Below are positions 46,135 through 57,699 of a stretch of 64,000 bases of DNA, one piece after another. The stretch spans positions 440,877-504,876 of the forward strand of contig NW_019774447.1 in assembly GCF_001039355.2 (NCBI RefSeq). The letters are read 5' to 3'. Position numbers and translations under genes: made by a program. Source of the DNA: Lingula anatina (lineage: Eukaryota; Brachiopoda; Lingulata; Lingulida; Lingulidae). The notes under the pieces were generated by a model. The model had not been told where the DNA came from. It ran no database searches and was given only the letters and a program-made list of their open reading frames with translations. Position 1 is the stretch's first letter. Every line of letters begins with the position of its first letter.

Positions 46135-48446
46135 ATGGCTCTATGGTTTCTCGCGACCATTAGCGTTGTGACAGCTTCTACAACAAAGACGGAGCAGTGC
46201 ATAAATTATGGTGTTGAGTTCATGCCGTTCTCTGATGTATTATTTAATGTAGGCAATTGGTCTCATTCCTTTGAGTTAAAATTAAATTGATGTAATACCA
46301 ACAAGGTTGACGCTTTGTCCAGATGGACAGATTGGTGACAATAAGATAATTAATCCACTTTGTAAAATATGCATGGATAGATGATGCAATACGCACTTTA
46401 TCGACATTAAAGAATCAAACAATACGTGACTTAAGATTCACCCTCAAGACAATATTATATATGATGCCACGAATTAAGTTGCGAAGTATTAAATCGAAAA
46501 CCAGAAGTAAAAGATCATTGTTACCAACAGGGAATTTATTTAAAATGCTGTTTGGAGTTTCTAGTGAGTCAGATGTTATGAATTTAAGAAATTATGTTGA
46601 CAGTTTAAAGAAGGAGACAGTTAATCTGTTTACTAAGCAAGAGCATCAAATGTCCTTGTTTATCACCACAGTAGACAGTAGAATATATGGAAAACATGAA
46701 ATCTGCCATTGCAGAAAACCATCAAATTGCAAAGAAATTAAGTTTTGATTTGAACATTTATGCTAAAAATAGTGAATTAGCAGTGGTTATGTCAAGATTA
46801 TTTGCACATAAGGAGATGGCGAATTTTCAATTATTATTTTAATTTCAAAATTTATTAATAGCATGCATTCAGCTGACAAAAGGACAATAGTCATCATTTT
46901 AGTTCCACCAGAAGAATTAGGTAGGGTGCTTACCAGAATTAAAGACAAGTTACGTAAGATGCCAATCCCAATGAAGCTTATTCACTCTAATCCGAGATCT
47001 TATTTCCATCATGCTCAATTCACATACGGTTTGTACAAACGTTCATTGTATATAACTCTTCAAATCCCCGTAGCATCTAATCCACATGTTTTGAAAGTGT
47101 ATGAAGTAATTACATATCCAGTTCCGCTTAATCAATCCACAAATCACGCATCTCAAATCCTCTACCTTCCCAAATATTTTGCAATTACAAAAGATAGGCA
47201 ACATTATGCTATTCCTGCGTAATTTACTTGGAGACATTGCAAAGGTAGCCATTTTAAACTTTGCGTTATAATATCCCACTAATGTCTGCAACTCAGCCAG
47301 ACTGTACTCTTACACTGTTTTTTAGAGATTTCAGATGAAATTCATCTGCTTTGCAATTTTCGATTCATTCACAATGCAATCAAAACACAGATAAGAGATG
47401 TTTTGATGAGTCAGTTACTTTTAGTTAACATAACTGACATTACCCTGAAATGCCCTAAAACGTCAACCTCTTTAAGTGGCTGTCATTATTGTGTCATTCA
47501 AATTCCTTGCTTTTGCAGTTTGAACTTAGACGGTTTTTATCTCCCAACCCGAGTGGCAAGTTGTCAAAACAACACTGAGATAACAAAGCTACATCCTATT
47601 AATTTAGGTTTGTTGCAATACTTTTATTCACCAATGCAAGTTGCCAAAATCGGAAGCAACAATTTATTTAGTGAACTTTTAGGTTCGAAATTGAATGTTC
47701 TTCAGTTATTTCAACATAATTTTTCCCATTTCCTTGCAAAAGATTCAGTTGATCATTTGAGCTTACAAAAAATGGCTCAAGCAGCAAAAAGTCAGGAGCA
47801 AATCTATTCTATGGCAGATGCTATTCTAGCAGACGAAATATTTCATTCGGATGATTCTTCTCAAATACTGGTTTGGATTTCAATAGGGTTGTCAGGCTTA
47901 TTGCTCGTGATAATAATTGGCCTAGGTATCAGGGTCAGGCAATTGGCATTAATAGTGGCTTTGCTGAAAAAAGCACGTGGAAATGATATAGTTCCTACTA
48001 TGCCGTATTGGTTATTAGATAGCACAACAAAAACAAATGATAAGCTGAAGGAACTGGTTATCATGGATTCAATGAAATTTCCTATTTTAATAATGCAAAT
48101 TGTAATTACCATTATCTTTTTGATTTTCCTTGTGGAACAAATCAAGAGAAATTTTTTTAAATCTAAGAGAAATACTCTGGCTTTAGAGATTTCCAACAAT
48201 GAACAATGTATATCATTGCCTATCAGAAAGCTGTCACTATGTCCAAAGTACTGGGTTTTTCAAAGTCACCAATCATACTTTGATATTTTAAAGGTTGAAG
48301 GTACCTACAGTCCACACCTAACAATAGATTGGCATTGTCTGCAAATTACAAACATTATAACTAATGAAATCGTTATTTTGGAACGAGCTATCCCATTGTC
48401 CATGTTCACAGCTTTTAAACTCAAAAAATTACTCAAGAGTGTATAA
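46135..48446 (+). pseudogene. Env-like fusion glycoprotein gene, disrupted
   Basis: The N-terminus (ATG at 46135) is a hydrophobic signal peptide followed by GVEFMPFSD...GNWSHSFEL, a pattern of invertebrate Gypsy Env. A second segment (46380-46748) carries a furin-type RSKR site followed by a Gly/Leu/Phe-rich stretch and an acidic/Asn helix, as expected for a fusion peptide and heptad region. The third (46863-47222) and fourth (47403-48446) segments supply the Cys-rich ectodomain, a transmembrane helix (~47865-47935, ILVWISIGLSGLLLVIIIGL), a second hydrophobic segment (~48085-48145) and a tail. Frame changes or stops near 46288, 46746 and 47220 divide it. A protein is not expected from this copy. 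Confidence 0.65.
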
Positions 48447-49426
48447 TATGCATTTTTGCGCATTAAACAAGCTAATGCACTTGTCTATATTCAGTTTGAA
48501 CCATTTGATCACAATGCAGATTAATTTTGTATCCAAGTTGAATTTGACTTGACTTGCTACATGTCTATAATTAACAAAATGCATTGATCTTTGCGAGGGG
48601 ACTTTTGGTGTAAGAGGGTGTGTGTACTATCACAGCATTTTAATGACTCTATGATTGAGTTTTTCTCATTATTACTTCAATGATTTAAGAAACTGATCTA
48701 TGCACATGTATTATTATTATTGAGAGTGTGCCAGACACACAGAACTAACAGGTTACCTAAGTCCTGATTTTTTTTGTAATCATTATGTACTATTTTATGA
48801 ATTATGATAACATGATTATTTATCTCTTACATATGACTTATTAATAATCATTATATTTTGTGTTAATCATGATCATTATTATTAGCATGATGTATTTTAC
48901 TTACTTTACAATGTTATGAATAATAATGTTTTTTAAACAATTATGATTTTGTAAATATGTATCTTATGATTTTTTAAAAAAATTATTTGATTTTGCAGAA
49001 TCTGGCGAACTTGTTCATCACATTTACATTGATGACAGAACTGTAACCTTGTCATTTAAGCTTTTTTAGAACTTACGTAAGCATTCTGTATGTATAAATG
49101 AATTATACTTCAAACAACAAAGAGAACCGAATTTTCAGATAAGTTTTCATCTGATTTGATAAATTGTGTATTTTGTGGAAGGTTTGATTACCTAGACGAG
49201 AAGTTGGACTTTATGAAGTTAATTAGTTGTGCTCATTATTTGAAGATTATATGGAATATGTGTTGCATCAAATACCATTAGAATTTGGTAATTGGAATTT
49301 TAAATACATTGAGCATTAATGCATGCAGCATAGATTTTTGTAATGGATCTCTTAATACATCGCGAAAGCATGATTAGTTTTGTTAATGTACGAATTGGAT
49401 ATTATTTAGTTTTTGCTTAAAAAAAT

Positions 49427-49980
49427 GAAAAAAAGGAGTGTATGTTGTAAAGTTTACGAATTCGAGGACAAATTCTTTTGAAGAAGGGGTGTATGTTGTA
49501 AAGTGAATGACTTAGACTTTCGCTAATTACAGTTAACAATTAAAACAGAATCATATGTGTAAAGGGATAGGCAGTTATTGAGTGCAAGTTAAATTTCTTT
49601 AAGTGTCAACAAGTGTAGAGATTGTTCTCAAAGTATAAAAGGATGGAACATTTCAAAGTCACATATAGTTTGATTTGATTGGTTAATTTTTCAATAGATT
49701 TGCACATTTCTAACACGAGTAAAACACATGCAAACTCGAGATGGACAAGGTCCAAGCTTGAGTAATTCGAATAATATTTTAAATATTTAAACTTGTCTCT
49801 CTGAAATTACCTAATAAAGAAATATTGAATGGTGTTTTGTAACATGAGAATAGAAAATTCTTTGGAAAATAGAGTATAAGTACTGGTGAAATTGTGTGAA
49901 AAATTGAAACGGTGAATAAATGTTTGAAAGCTCCAGATTGTCGTTATTGTCACTATAATATTACTGCTGATGTAACGTGA
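49427..49980 (+). mobile_element. 3' LTR region with a duplicated PPT/LTR-edge motif
   Basis: Purine-rich AAAAAAAGGAG is followed by TGTATGTTGTAAAGT at 49438. Fifty bp later GAAGAAGGGG is again followed by TGTATGTTGTAAAGT at ~49489. The second is the more likely LTR start. The LTR contains TATAAAAGG (~49636) and AATAAA (~49916), consistent with promoter and poly(A) signals. The exact 3' end (near 49975-50000) cannot be fixed without a second copy. Confidence 0.55.
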
Positions 49981-50155
49981 GGAAGCAAATACAACTCAGA
50001 TATTATCTTTCTTATTATTTATTTAACTACTGTCCAGTTGTTCTCCCCATTTACATTATGCGCAGTTGTATAAATATCATAAGAGCATGTCAATCAACTA
50101 AAGTTACTCTACTAAGCACTTCCCATTCTTATTCACTGCATGCTGTCACTAACTA

Positions 50156-50381
50156 AGGATGTATTCCCAGAGATTTAGATCGATCCAGAGATTAAGATTT
50201 AGATCGACCTAACTCCCAGGGGGTTCACGCTAAATTGCAGTCAGCCGAGCGCGCACCATAGTTAATTACCCCCTTACAGTTTTCAATAGGCAGGACAGAC
50301 GCTTAAGCTGGCTAAGCTGACAGTAATCTAGTGAGACTCCCCACAGGGATAGATCAATCTAAAATCTATGGAAATGAGGTC
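50156..50381 (-). mobile_element. Palindromic MITE, copy 3 (reverse orientation)
   Basis: Reverse complement of copy 2, about 90% similar, with the same inverted ends and centre (TTACCCCCTTACAG). TA flanks both sides (50154-50155 and 50382-50383). The host sequence around it is unrelated to that of copies 1 and 2, so it is an independent insertion. Confidence 0.8.
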
Positions 50382-50389
50382 TAACATTC

Positions 50390-51935
50390 TAATGAGGCTT
50401 TGCGTGGCCACTGCAGCATGATCCACATTGTGTGACGCTGGTTGTGAGATGATGAAGAATGATGAAGAATCTGCATGAGTGCTATACTCTGGTAGTTGAC
50501 ACACTCCAAGGACCGATATGGTGATATGAACAGTACTGCCCTCTCTATCCAACTCGTTAATGTATGGGCAGGGGATGGACAAGGCTCTCTCTCTCTCTCT
50601 CAGTCCATAGGCAGAACACTGTAGACCCATACCTGCGTGCAGAGTATTCATATGCCATACACTTTAATTAAGATATGCCCAAGTCTCATTCACCTGAACT
50701 TCTTTTTTTAGAGTCACTTACATGTAGGTTATCTGTACCGGGCAGGTGTGTTATACAGTATAATTTATGTGCAACGCGTATGTTTTAACATCAGACACTT
50801 TTCTACATTTTATTTTTTATTTAACACTAAAACAAGGCAGCAAAGCTTCCAAATGTACAGACAAAAAGCTGATAATAATAATAATGCACAAATACAGTCA
50901 ATTCTGATGCAATAATACATTATGCTTAACTGCAAAGTCAACATCGAATTATAATTATACACAACGGGTAGAAAGGATGAAAGTAAAAGCATAAGGCTTA
51001 AAGGTTTCTCGTCAGATCTTCGGAATGGCCTGAATGGAGCATATTCTTCAATAAACATGTCCAACTAACGATATCTTTATCCAAATTCACAGATTAAAAG
51101 CTCATTTTGTTAATTTTTGACTTTAAAAAACGTCCTTTTTGCTTAGCCTGTGAGTTAATGAGCTACGTGGTCACGTGGCCCGATGATGACAATCATGCCA
51201 CGAGAGGAGAGAGAGACAAGCAACGTGTTTAGCTGTCAAACTGAGCTGCATTGTCCACCTGTAAGATGACTTTTCTGGCTTCTGATGAAAGTCCATACTC
51301 ATTCAAATCTCTTACCCGAGGGGTGTTAATCCTCGTGAAGCTGTGTAAAGTCATTTCCCGTCTATTCATTTCTTTTACTAGCATTTAATTATGGTTATCC
51401 CAAGTTGTATAAAACACTGCATTCGAATGACTTGAGAGTACTGTTGATCATTCCATATGAGGTCCATGTTATTTGTGAAATTCAATTCATTTTATTAAAC
51501 CGTTGCACCCTATGGCTCATCGGAATGAAATGCAATAAAAATATAAAGTCATAAAAACAACAACAATACAAAGTTCTACTAGTAGTAATGATATAAACTC
51601 ATCAGACTGTCGTTAATCTTAGCTTCGTTGCACATTTTAAGTACTTTCATAGATTGTTTAATTGTGAAACATAGTTATAATGGATAACAATTTCATTAGC
51701 TTGAAACCACTTTAATTGCTTTGTTCAAGAAATTTTTGATGTATTTCTGCCTAATAGTTCTATAGCAAAAACATTTTTAAATTCTTAAAGGAATAAAATG
51801 AACTTCATCCTCAATGTCATCTAAAATACATAGTTTACAGGTTCTTAATTTTTGTCTGTTTACCTTCCAGTTTCTATAGCTAGATTATGCACTGGCATAA
51901 CTACAGTAGGCATATGCACGGATGCACTGTGCTCA
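50390..51935. other. Mostly unannotated DNA
   Basis: The 107-codon minus-strand frame at 50328-50651 partly overlaps the MITE and has no support. Around 51500-51545 the complement (GAGCCATAGGGTGCAACGG..) resembles the 3' end of a LINE, too weakly to call. Confidence 0.35.
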
Positions 51936-51936
51936 C

Positions 51937-51939
<3 letters not shown>

Positions 51940-51976
<37 letters not shown>
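51940..51976. repeat. Poly(T) run, 37 bp
   Basis: An uninterrupted T homopolymer. In this setting it could be the inverted tail of a retroposed copy. Confidence 0.95.
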
Positions 51977-51979
<3 letters not shown>

Positions 51980-52086
51980 ACCATGATATTATTTTATATA
52001 AATTTAGTGTATTTTTCACGGAATATAAAATCCTCTGCGAGTTTAAGTCACCTGTATGTACAAACCTTCTTTATCTGCATATAGTT

Positions 52087-52292
52087 AGATTGCCAGTATA
52101 TAGTTTCCTATTCAAGTTCAATAATAACTATGGCCATATTCTGCCAGTTTTGGGGATATAAGGGAAGAAAACCTTGCTTCAGTTTATAGTGAAAGGTAGG
52201 TCAAAGGTCAAAATCAAGGTCACAGATTGCCAGTTTATGACTTCCTATTCAAGTTCAATAGTTACTATGGGCATATCTGTCAGTTTTGGAGA
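52087..52292. repeat. Imperfect ~140-bp duplication with AGGTCAAAGGTCA
   Basis: AGATTGCCAGT(A/T)TAT..CTTCCTATTCAAGTTCAAT occurs at 52088 and 52227, each followed by TATGG(C/G)CATAT..CTG(C)CAGTTTTGG. Between them AAGGTAGGTCAAAGGTCAAA followed by ATCAAGGTCAC is a phrase common in molluscan intergenic repeats (recalled, not verified). Confidence 0.65.
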
Positions 52293-52413
52293 TATTCTTG
52301 CAGTTGGATAGCCCACGTGACACCTATGTGTGCGCGCAGAAAAAAAAACGCATGGGGGCTAACTTCTTAGCAACCGTTATCAGTCTGTGTATAAGACGTG
52401 AAGCAAGAGATAA

Positions 52414-54153
52414 AGATGCCAAAAACTTGCTGTATAGTTGGCTGTTCTTCGTAAAGTTTTTTGTAATACCTAATGAGAAATTCAGAACGGAAAAATGGCT
52501 GGCAGCAATAAACAGGGCAAGGATAAATAGCAACGGCAGTGTTGACAGATCAAAACTATGGTCGCTGTGAGGAAGTTCCTCTTATGTCTGCTCTTTGCAC
52601 TTTTTAACAGGTTAGATGGGTTTTGAATTCTTTTTAAAGTAGCATATCATATTAATACTACATCTGTGGTAATGGCACCTGCTGACATGGATAAATCAAC
52701 GATTTTATCATTGTTCAACTTCAAATAATTCGAGACTGTCGTAAGATTGTGCAGAGTTTTATTTATTTTTGTTTTCTTTATGAAAATTTACAAATCTTGC
52801 CAAGCTGACACTAACAGCTGTTGAAAGCTGTTTCTGTCAGATCGACCAGCTTCCAGTTAATTATTGCAAAGAAAGGTGTTCAGGTGCGCACCTGTGTGGT
52901 AATGAATACTGCTACCGTACTGTCTAGTTATAGATCAGTTAAGCTGTTAGTGTAAGGTCAATCAGTTTCCTATGAATTAGGGCAAGGAAAGGTGTTTTAA
53001 TTAATGTTCACCTGTGTGATAATGATCAGTGTGAAATAATTTTGGGTTGACACCTTGATGACACAATTACAGACCAGAGCTGTGCGTTAAATAAGTCTAT
53101 ATCTGGTTCTTTTAAATTTGGAGTTTTTTTATGTCAAATCAAAACAAAGCTGGTGCCAAACACTTGAAATCTTTAGGACAAGTACAAGTTTTGTCATAAT
53201 GAAAAGGCCAAATAATGACGAAGTTCACAAATTTTAACTGTTATGAAAAATGCAAATAAAAGTACAAAAAAGTTAGTAACAATTCTTTTTGTTTTTCTTT
53301 AGGTCTCAGAGTCAATGATCCTATACACCCTGATTACGTGCCAAATGTATTTCCTATCACGTGCTCGGGTGATCCAAAAGGCAGAGATGAAAGTGGATCG
53401 ATATGAAAGGATTGTAAATCGCTCACAAACCAATGGTGAGTGTCTTTGTCACGAATATTACTTTAACAAGTATCTAGTAAGCTGTCTGCTGAAAAAAATG
53501 GTCACAAAGTGTATGAAACACATCAGCATGTTCACATATTGCTCCCTAGAATTAGCATCCAAAGTTTCCTAGAAAATTTTGATTAAACCCATATTGTCAG
53601 TATTCTATTGAAAGATTATATTGAAAGAATGTGGAATGTTTCTTTTAGTGCTTAATTCTTTGTACATTTTGAAATTGATTTTTTTTTTAAAAATATCACA
53701 CAAATTGCTTTCATCAATTCTAATGTCTGCTTTCCAGTTTAAATCCTTATTCTTCCATTACAGTTCATGATCCTCCAGCAAAGAAGAGATTGATGATGTC
53801 TGATCCCACAAAATGTACCATCACACCTGAAACTGCAGACTCCCCCAGCCTAGTAGAATCCTCAGATGATGTTACTGGCCACCCTTACAGTGTAGAAGAT
53901 CTGTCAACCTGTGAAAATCTTGCCAACAGTAGAGATGAAACTAGGTGTAAGTAATATTGAATTTAAACGAACAACTTCATAGTTCATTTGTTGCAGATGT
54001 TATGGTTTTGGCCCTAAACCAACAAACCTATCCTTAAACTCTTTGAACAGACTTATGCCAACACATGATCCAGATGAAGCTAGTGACTTCAAAATTCCAT
54101 TTGCACTTCTGGGGAGTCTGGTTCCAGAACACGCCTGGGCTTCTTACTATGTG
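52414..54153 (+). pseudogene. THAP-domain gene remnant, four exon segments, truncated by the gap
   Basis: Exon 1 starts MPKTCCIVGCSS (ATG 52414), the C2 pair of a THAP finger. After a frame break it continues FFVIPNEKFRTEKWLAAINR and, past a TGA, YVCSLHFLTG with the C-x2-H ligands and closing motif, ending at donor ACAG/GTTAGA (~52612). Exon 2 (53304-53434) begins LRVNDPIHPDYVPNVFP, the usual segment after THAP, and shifts frame before RYERIVNRSQTN. Exon 3 (53764-53947) is open and joins exon 2 in phase (VHDPPAKKRL, then acidic Ser-rich). Exon 4 (54050-) runs into the N gap. THAP proteins bind DNA and many derive from P-element transposases. The breaks argue for a pseudogene or a transposon relic. 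Confidence 0.7.
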
Positions 54154-54763
54154 NNNNNNNNNNNNNNNNNNNNNNNNNNNNNNNNNNNNNNNNNNNNNNN
54201 NNNNNNNNNNNNNNNNNNNNNNNNNNNNNNNNNNNNNNNNNNNNNNNNNNNNNNNNNNNNNNNNNNNNNNNNNNNNNNNNNNNNNNNNNNNNNNNNNNNN
54301 NNNNNNNNNNNNNNNNNNNNNNNNNNNNNNNNNNNNNNNNNNNNNNNNNNNNNNNNNNNNNNNNNNNNNNNNNNNNNNNNNNNNNNNNNNNNNNNNNNNN
54401 NNNNNNNNNNNNNNNNNNNNNNNNNNNNNNNNNNNNNNNNNNNNNNNNNNNNNNNNNNNNNNNNNNNNNNNNNNNNNNNNNNNNNNNNNNNNNNNNNNNN
54501 NNNNNNNNNNNNNNNNNNNNNNNNNNNNNNNNNNNNNNNNNNNNNNNNNNNNNNNNNNNNNNNNNNNNNNNNNNNNNNNNNNNNNNNNNNNNNNNNNNNN
54601 NNNNNNNNNNNNNNNNNNNNNNNNNNNNNNNNNNNNNNNNNNNNNNNNNNNNNNNNNNNNNNNNNNNNNNNNNNNNNNNNNNNNNNNNNNNNNNNNNNNN
54701 NNNNNNNNNNNNNNNNNNNNNNNNNNNNNNNNNNNNNNNNNNNNNNNNNNNNNNNNNNNNNNN
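54154..54763. other. Assembly gap (610 N)
   Basis: Undetermined bases. The sequence after the gap is repeat block C, whose second copy begins at the same base at 57837, so the gap edge lies at a repeat boundary. Confidence 1.
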
Positions 54764-55183
54764 GGATTTACTTTTTAAAACATAAAATCAATAGAATGTT
54801 TCTAATATAAATTTTCAAAACAACAGCAGAGGGCAAATTAAATAAAATCAACCAGCGGATAAACATCGGCAGACTTTGTCAATTTTACCAACTTGTTTAT
54901 TTTAAACAGTGCACTTTTCGCTCATGAGCAGTCATTTGAATTCTGTGCTATTGTGTGTACAATTTATTTAAATGAATTATAGAAATCAATTTGTTCATTT
55001 TCCTTTGGTTTGTTAAGTATTTTCTATTTCAAGATATGATACTTTACTGCTTGGGCATGCTCTTCCCATTGCTGCATTTTACAATGTAGTGCTTGCTTTA
55101 TCCACTTGGAGGCAGCACCTTACAGTGAAGCTGAAGTCTTCATTTAATCTCAATGATGTCTTAGTGTGTTTCTGTTTGTATGA

Positions 55184-55214
55184 ATGTGTGTGTGTGTGAG
55201 ACAGACAAAGAGAG

Positions 55215-55270
<56 letters not shown>

Positions 55271-55305
55271 AGATAGAGAGAGAGAGGGGGGGAGAGAGAG
55301 TGAGA
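55184..55305. repeat. (TG)n/(GA)n microsatellite
   Basis: A GTGTGT tract followed by GAGAGA. The paralogous, shorter tract is at 58257-58350 in the second duplicate. The open frame over it is meaningless. Confidence 0.95.
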
Positions 55306-55492
55306 GCTTATTTGTGGGAGGGTGTGGTAAGAGAGATATATGAGAATTTATTATTTAAAAAAACCTCAAACAACTTCAAAATTGATTTTAAATAACTAAA
55401 CTAAATAATTCCATGCCAATTTTGTAAGTTGTATTATCTTTAGAATACAATTTTCTCAAAACAAAGAAGTGTTCTGCTTATCCAGTATTTTG

Positions 55493-56293
55493 AAAATATT
55501 ACAGTATTACATAACACGTACGTACATGACCAGGGGAAAAATCTCTATATCTGTAATATTGTGCCATTATATCATTCGTATTCAGTTTTAGATATGCTCA
55601 AGGTGACAATAAAGGGTTAATGTGAACTATTGAGATTTGGGTGGGGATGGGAGGCAGTTGTGCGCTTAGCAAAAAATCTTGATATAGACAAAATTTTGTG
55701 TATACATTCTGATGCCTGTGCATTGTCTGTTGTGACATTGAATGAGTCTGTATGTATTCTGATCAGCTGGACTCATCTCAACCTCTCATCATCACCACAG
55801 GTCGGTGCAATAACGATATTGCTACACTGGCGATTCTCTTCAATCCCATTGTGACCATTGCCCCTATATGTTATACCTGAGAAATTATTAATNAAAATAT
55901 TACAGTATTACATAACACGTACGTACATGACCAGGGGAAAAATCTCTATATCTGTAATATTGTGCCATTATATCATTCGTATTCAGTTTTAGATATGCTC
56001 AAGGTGACAATAAAGGGTTAATGTGAACTATTGAGATTTGGGTGGGGATGGGAGGCAGTTGTGCGCTTAGCAAAAAATCTTGATATAGACAAAATTTTGT
56101 GTATACATTCTGATGCCTGTGCATTGTCTGTTGTGACATTGAATGAGTCTGTATGTATTCTGATCAGCTGGACTCATCTCAACCTCTCATCATCACCACA
56201 GGTCGGTGCAATAACGATATTGCTACACTGGCGATTCTCTTCAATCCCATTGTGACCATTGCCCCTATATGTTATACCTGAGAAATTATTAAT
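55493..56293. other. False 400-bp duplication around a single N
   Basis: 55493-55892 and 55894-56293 appear identical, separated by one N at 55893. The paralogous region at 58545 is single and differs at several bases. The simplest reading is two contig ends that overlap but were not merged. Confidence 0.85.
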
Positions 56294-57531
56294 TTGGAAA
56301 AGGTTCACTTAGATCCCACTCAGTTATATATTTTTCAAGGAGACAAGGGTTAATGTGAACTGTTCGGAGTTGGAGAGGTGAGGGTTTGCTCAGCGTAAAT
56401 CTTCATATGGACAAAATTTTATGTATACATTCTGATACCTACATAGAATGTGTCTGTATGTATTCTCATCTCTGTCTATATATGTCTTTATTGTTGCTGT
56501 ACATTGTATGTGTTTATTATAATATAATAATATATTTTGATCACTGTGTTATTTCTGTATGTGTCTACATATATATCTTTTATTGATGATTTATTATCTG
56601 TTTTCAGTAGAGATGAAGGTGTGTTTCCTGGATTATCATCTCTCTGAGCACTGCTGAACTCATCTCAACCTTGCAGCCTCATCACAGGTCGGTACAACAA
56701 TGATATTGCTACACTGGCAATTCTCTTTAATCCCATTGTGACCATTGCCGCTATATGTTATACCTTTAGAAATTATTATTTTGAAAAAGGGTAACTTAAT
56801 TAGAACCCACTCAAGTTATATATATTTTAAGGTGACAATGGTTAATGTTAACTGTTCGCAGTTGGGCGGGGGGATAAATCTTTATATAGACCTAATTTCA
56901 TGAATACATTCTGATCACTGTGCATTGTCTGTTGTGACATTGAATGTGTTTATATTTATTCTTATCACTGTCAATGTCTTTGTTGTTTCTGTATATGTTA
57001 ATTATAATAAAATAATATAACCTGATAACTGTGTTATTTCTGTGATGTAACTATACTGTATGTCTCTATAAAAAGTTTAAGTGATGATATATTATCTATT
57101 TTCAGTAGAGATGGAGGTGTGTTTCCTGGATTATCATCACACTGAGGATAGCCGAAATGATCTCAACCTCGCAGCCTCAGCACATGTCAGTGCAACAACG
57201 TTATTGCTGCACTGGTGATTTTCTTCAATCCCATTGTGACCAACGCCACTATATATGTTAAATTGTAACAGGGATATTATCATTTGGAAATGGTTCATTG
57301 AAATCCAAATCAGTTTTGATATGTTCAAGGTGACAAGGGTTAATGTGAACTGTTTGGAGTTGGGGGGCGAGGGTTCACTTAGCAAACACCTTGATATAAA
57401 CAAAATTTCATGTATACATCTTGATGCCTTAATTTGCATTGTCTGTTGAGACATTGAATGTGTCTTTATGTATTCTGATCACTGTCCACATGTATGTCTT
57501 TATTGTCACTGTATGTGTTTATTATAATATA

Positions 57532-57699
57532 CAGGCCCGTAGCCAGCAATTTCAAAAGGGGGGTTCTTATTCGGAAAAATGTGGACCTTTTCCCATGAAA
57601 ACTTCATGTACCTAGATCAAATTTTATCCAGAAAGGACCTTTTTCCAGCAAAAGGGGCAGTTCTTTCTAACCCCCCGAACCCCCCTGGCTACGGGCCTC
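57532..57699. mobile_element. 168-bp CAGGCCCGTAGCC MITE, copy 2
   Basis: The same ends and exact length as 19980-20147. It sits in a repeat unit whose empty sister sites (56516 and 59162, TTATTATAATATAATAATAT) show that ATATA was duplicated (57527-57531 and 57700-57704). The last base pair of the right end differs from copy 1. Confidence 0.9.

Larger units (their letters stand above)
45470..49980 (+). mobile_element. Decayed env-bearing Gypsy-class element
   Basis: RNase H (45486-45870), an env-like gene in several frames (46135-48446) and a 3' LTR (from 49489) lie in one orientation. Protease, most of RT and all of integrase are missing, and the 5' LTR is absent. It is therefore a deleted endogenous copy. 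The layout resembles errantivirus-like Gypsy elements. The ~1-kb stretch 48450-49430 is AT-rich and non-coding. Confidence 0.7.

Noticed and set aside
46288-46335. VDALSRW-like peptide resembling the end of Gypsy RNase H
   Set aside because: It is in a different frame from the overlapping env-like reading, 400 bp from the real RNase H end. Chance is the simpler explanation.
54043-54810. Long frames of 237-255 codons
   Set aside because: They are created by reading through 610 undetermined bases.
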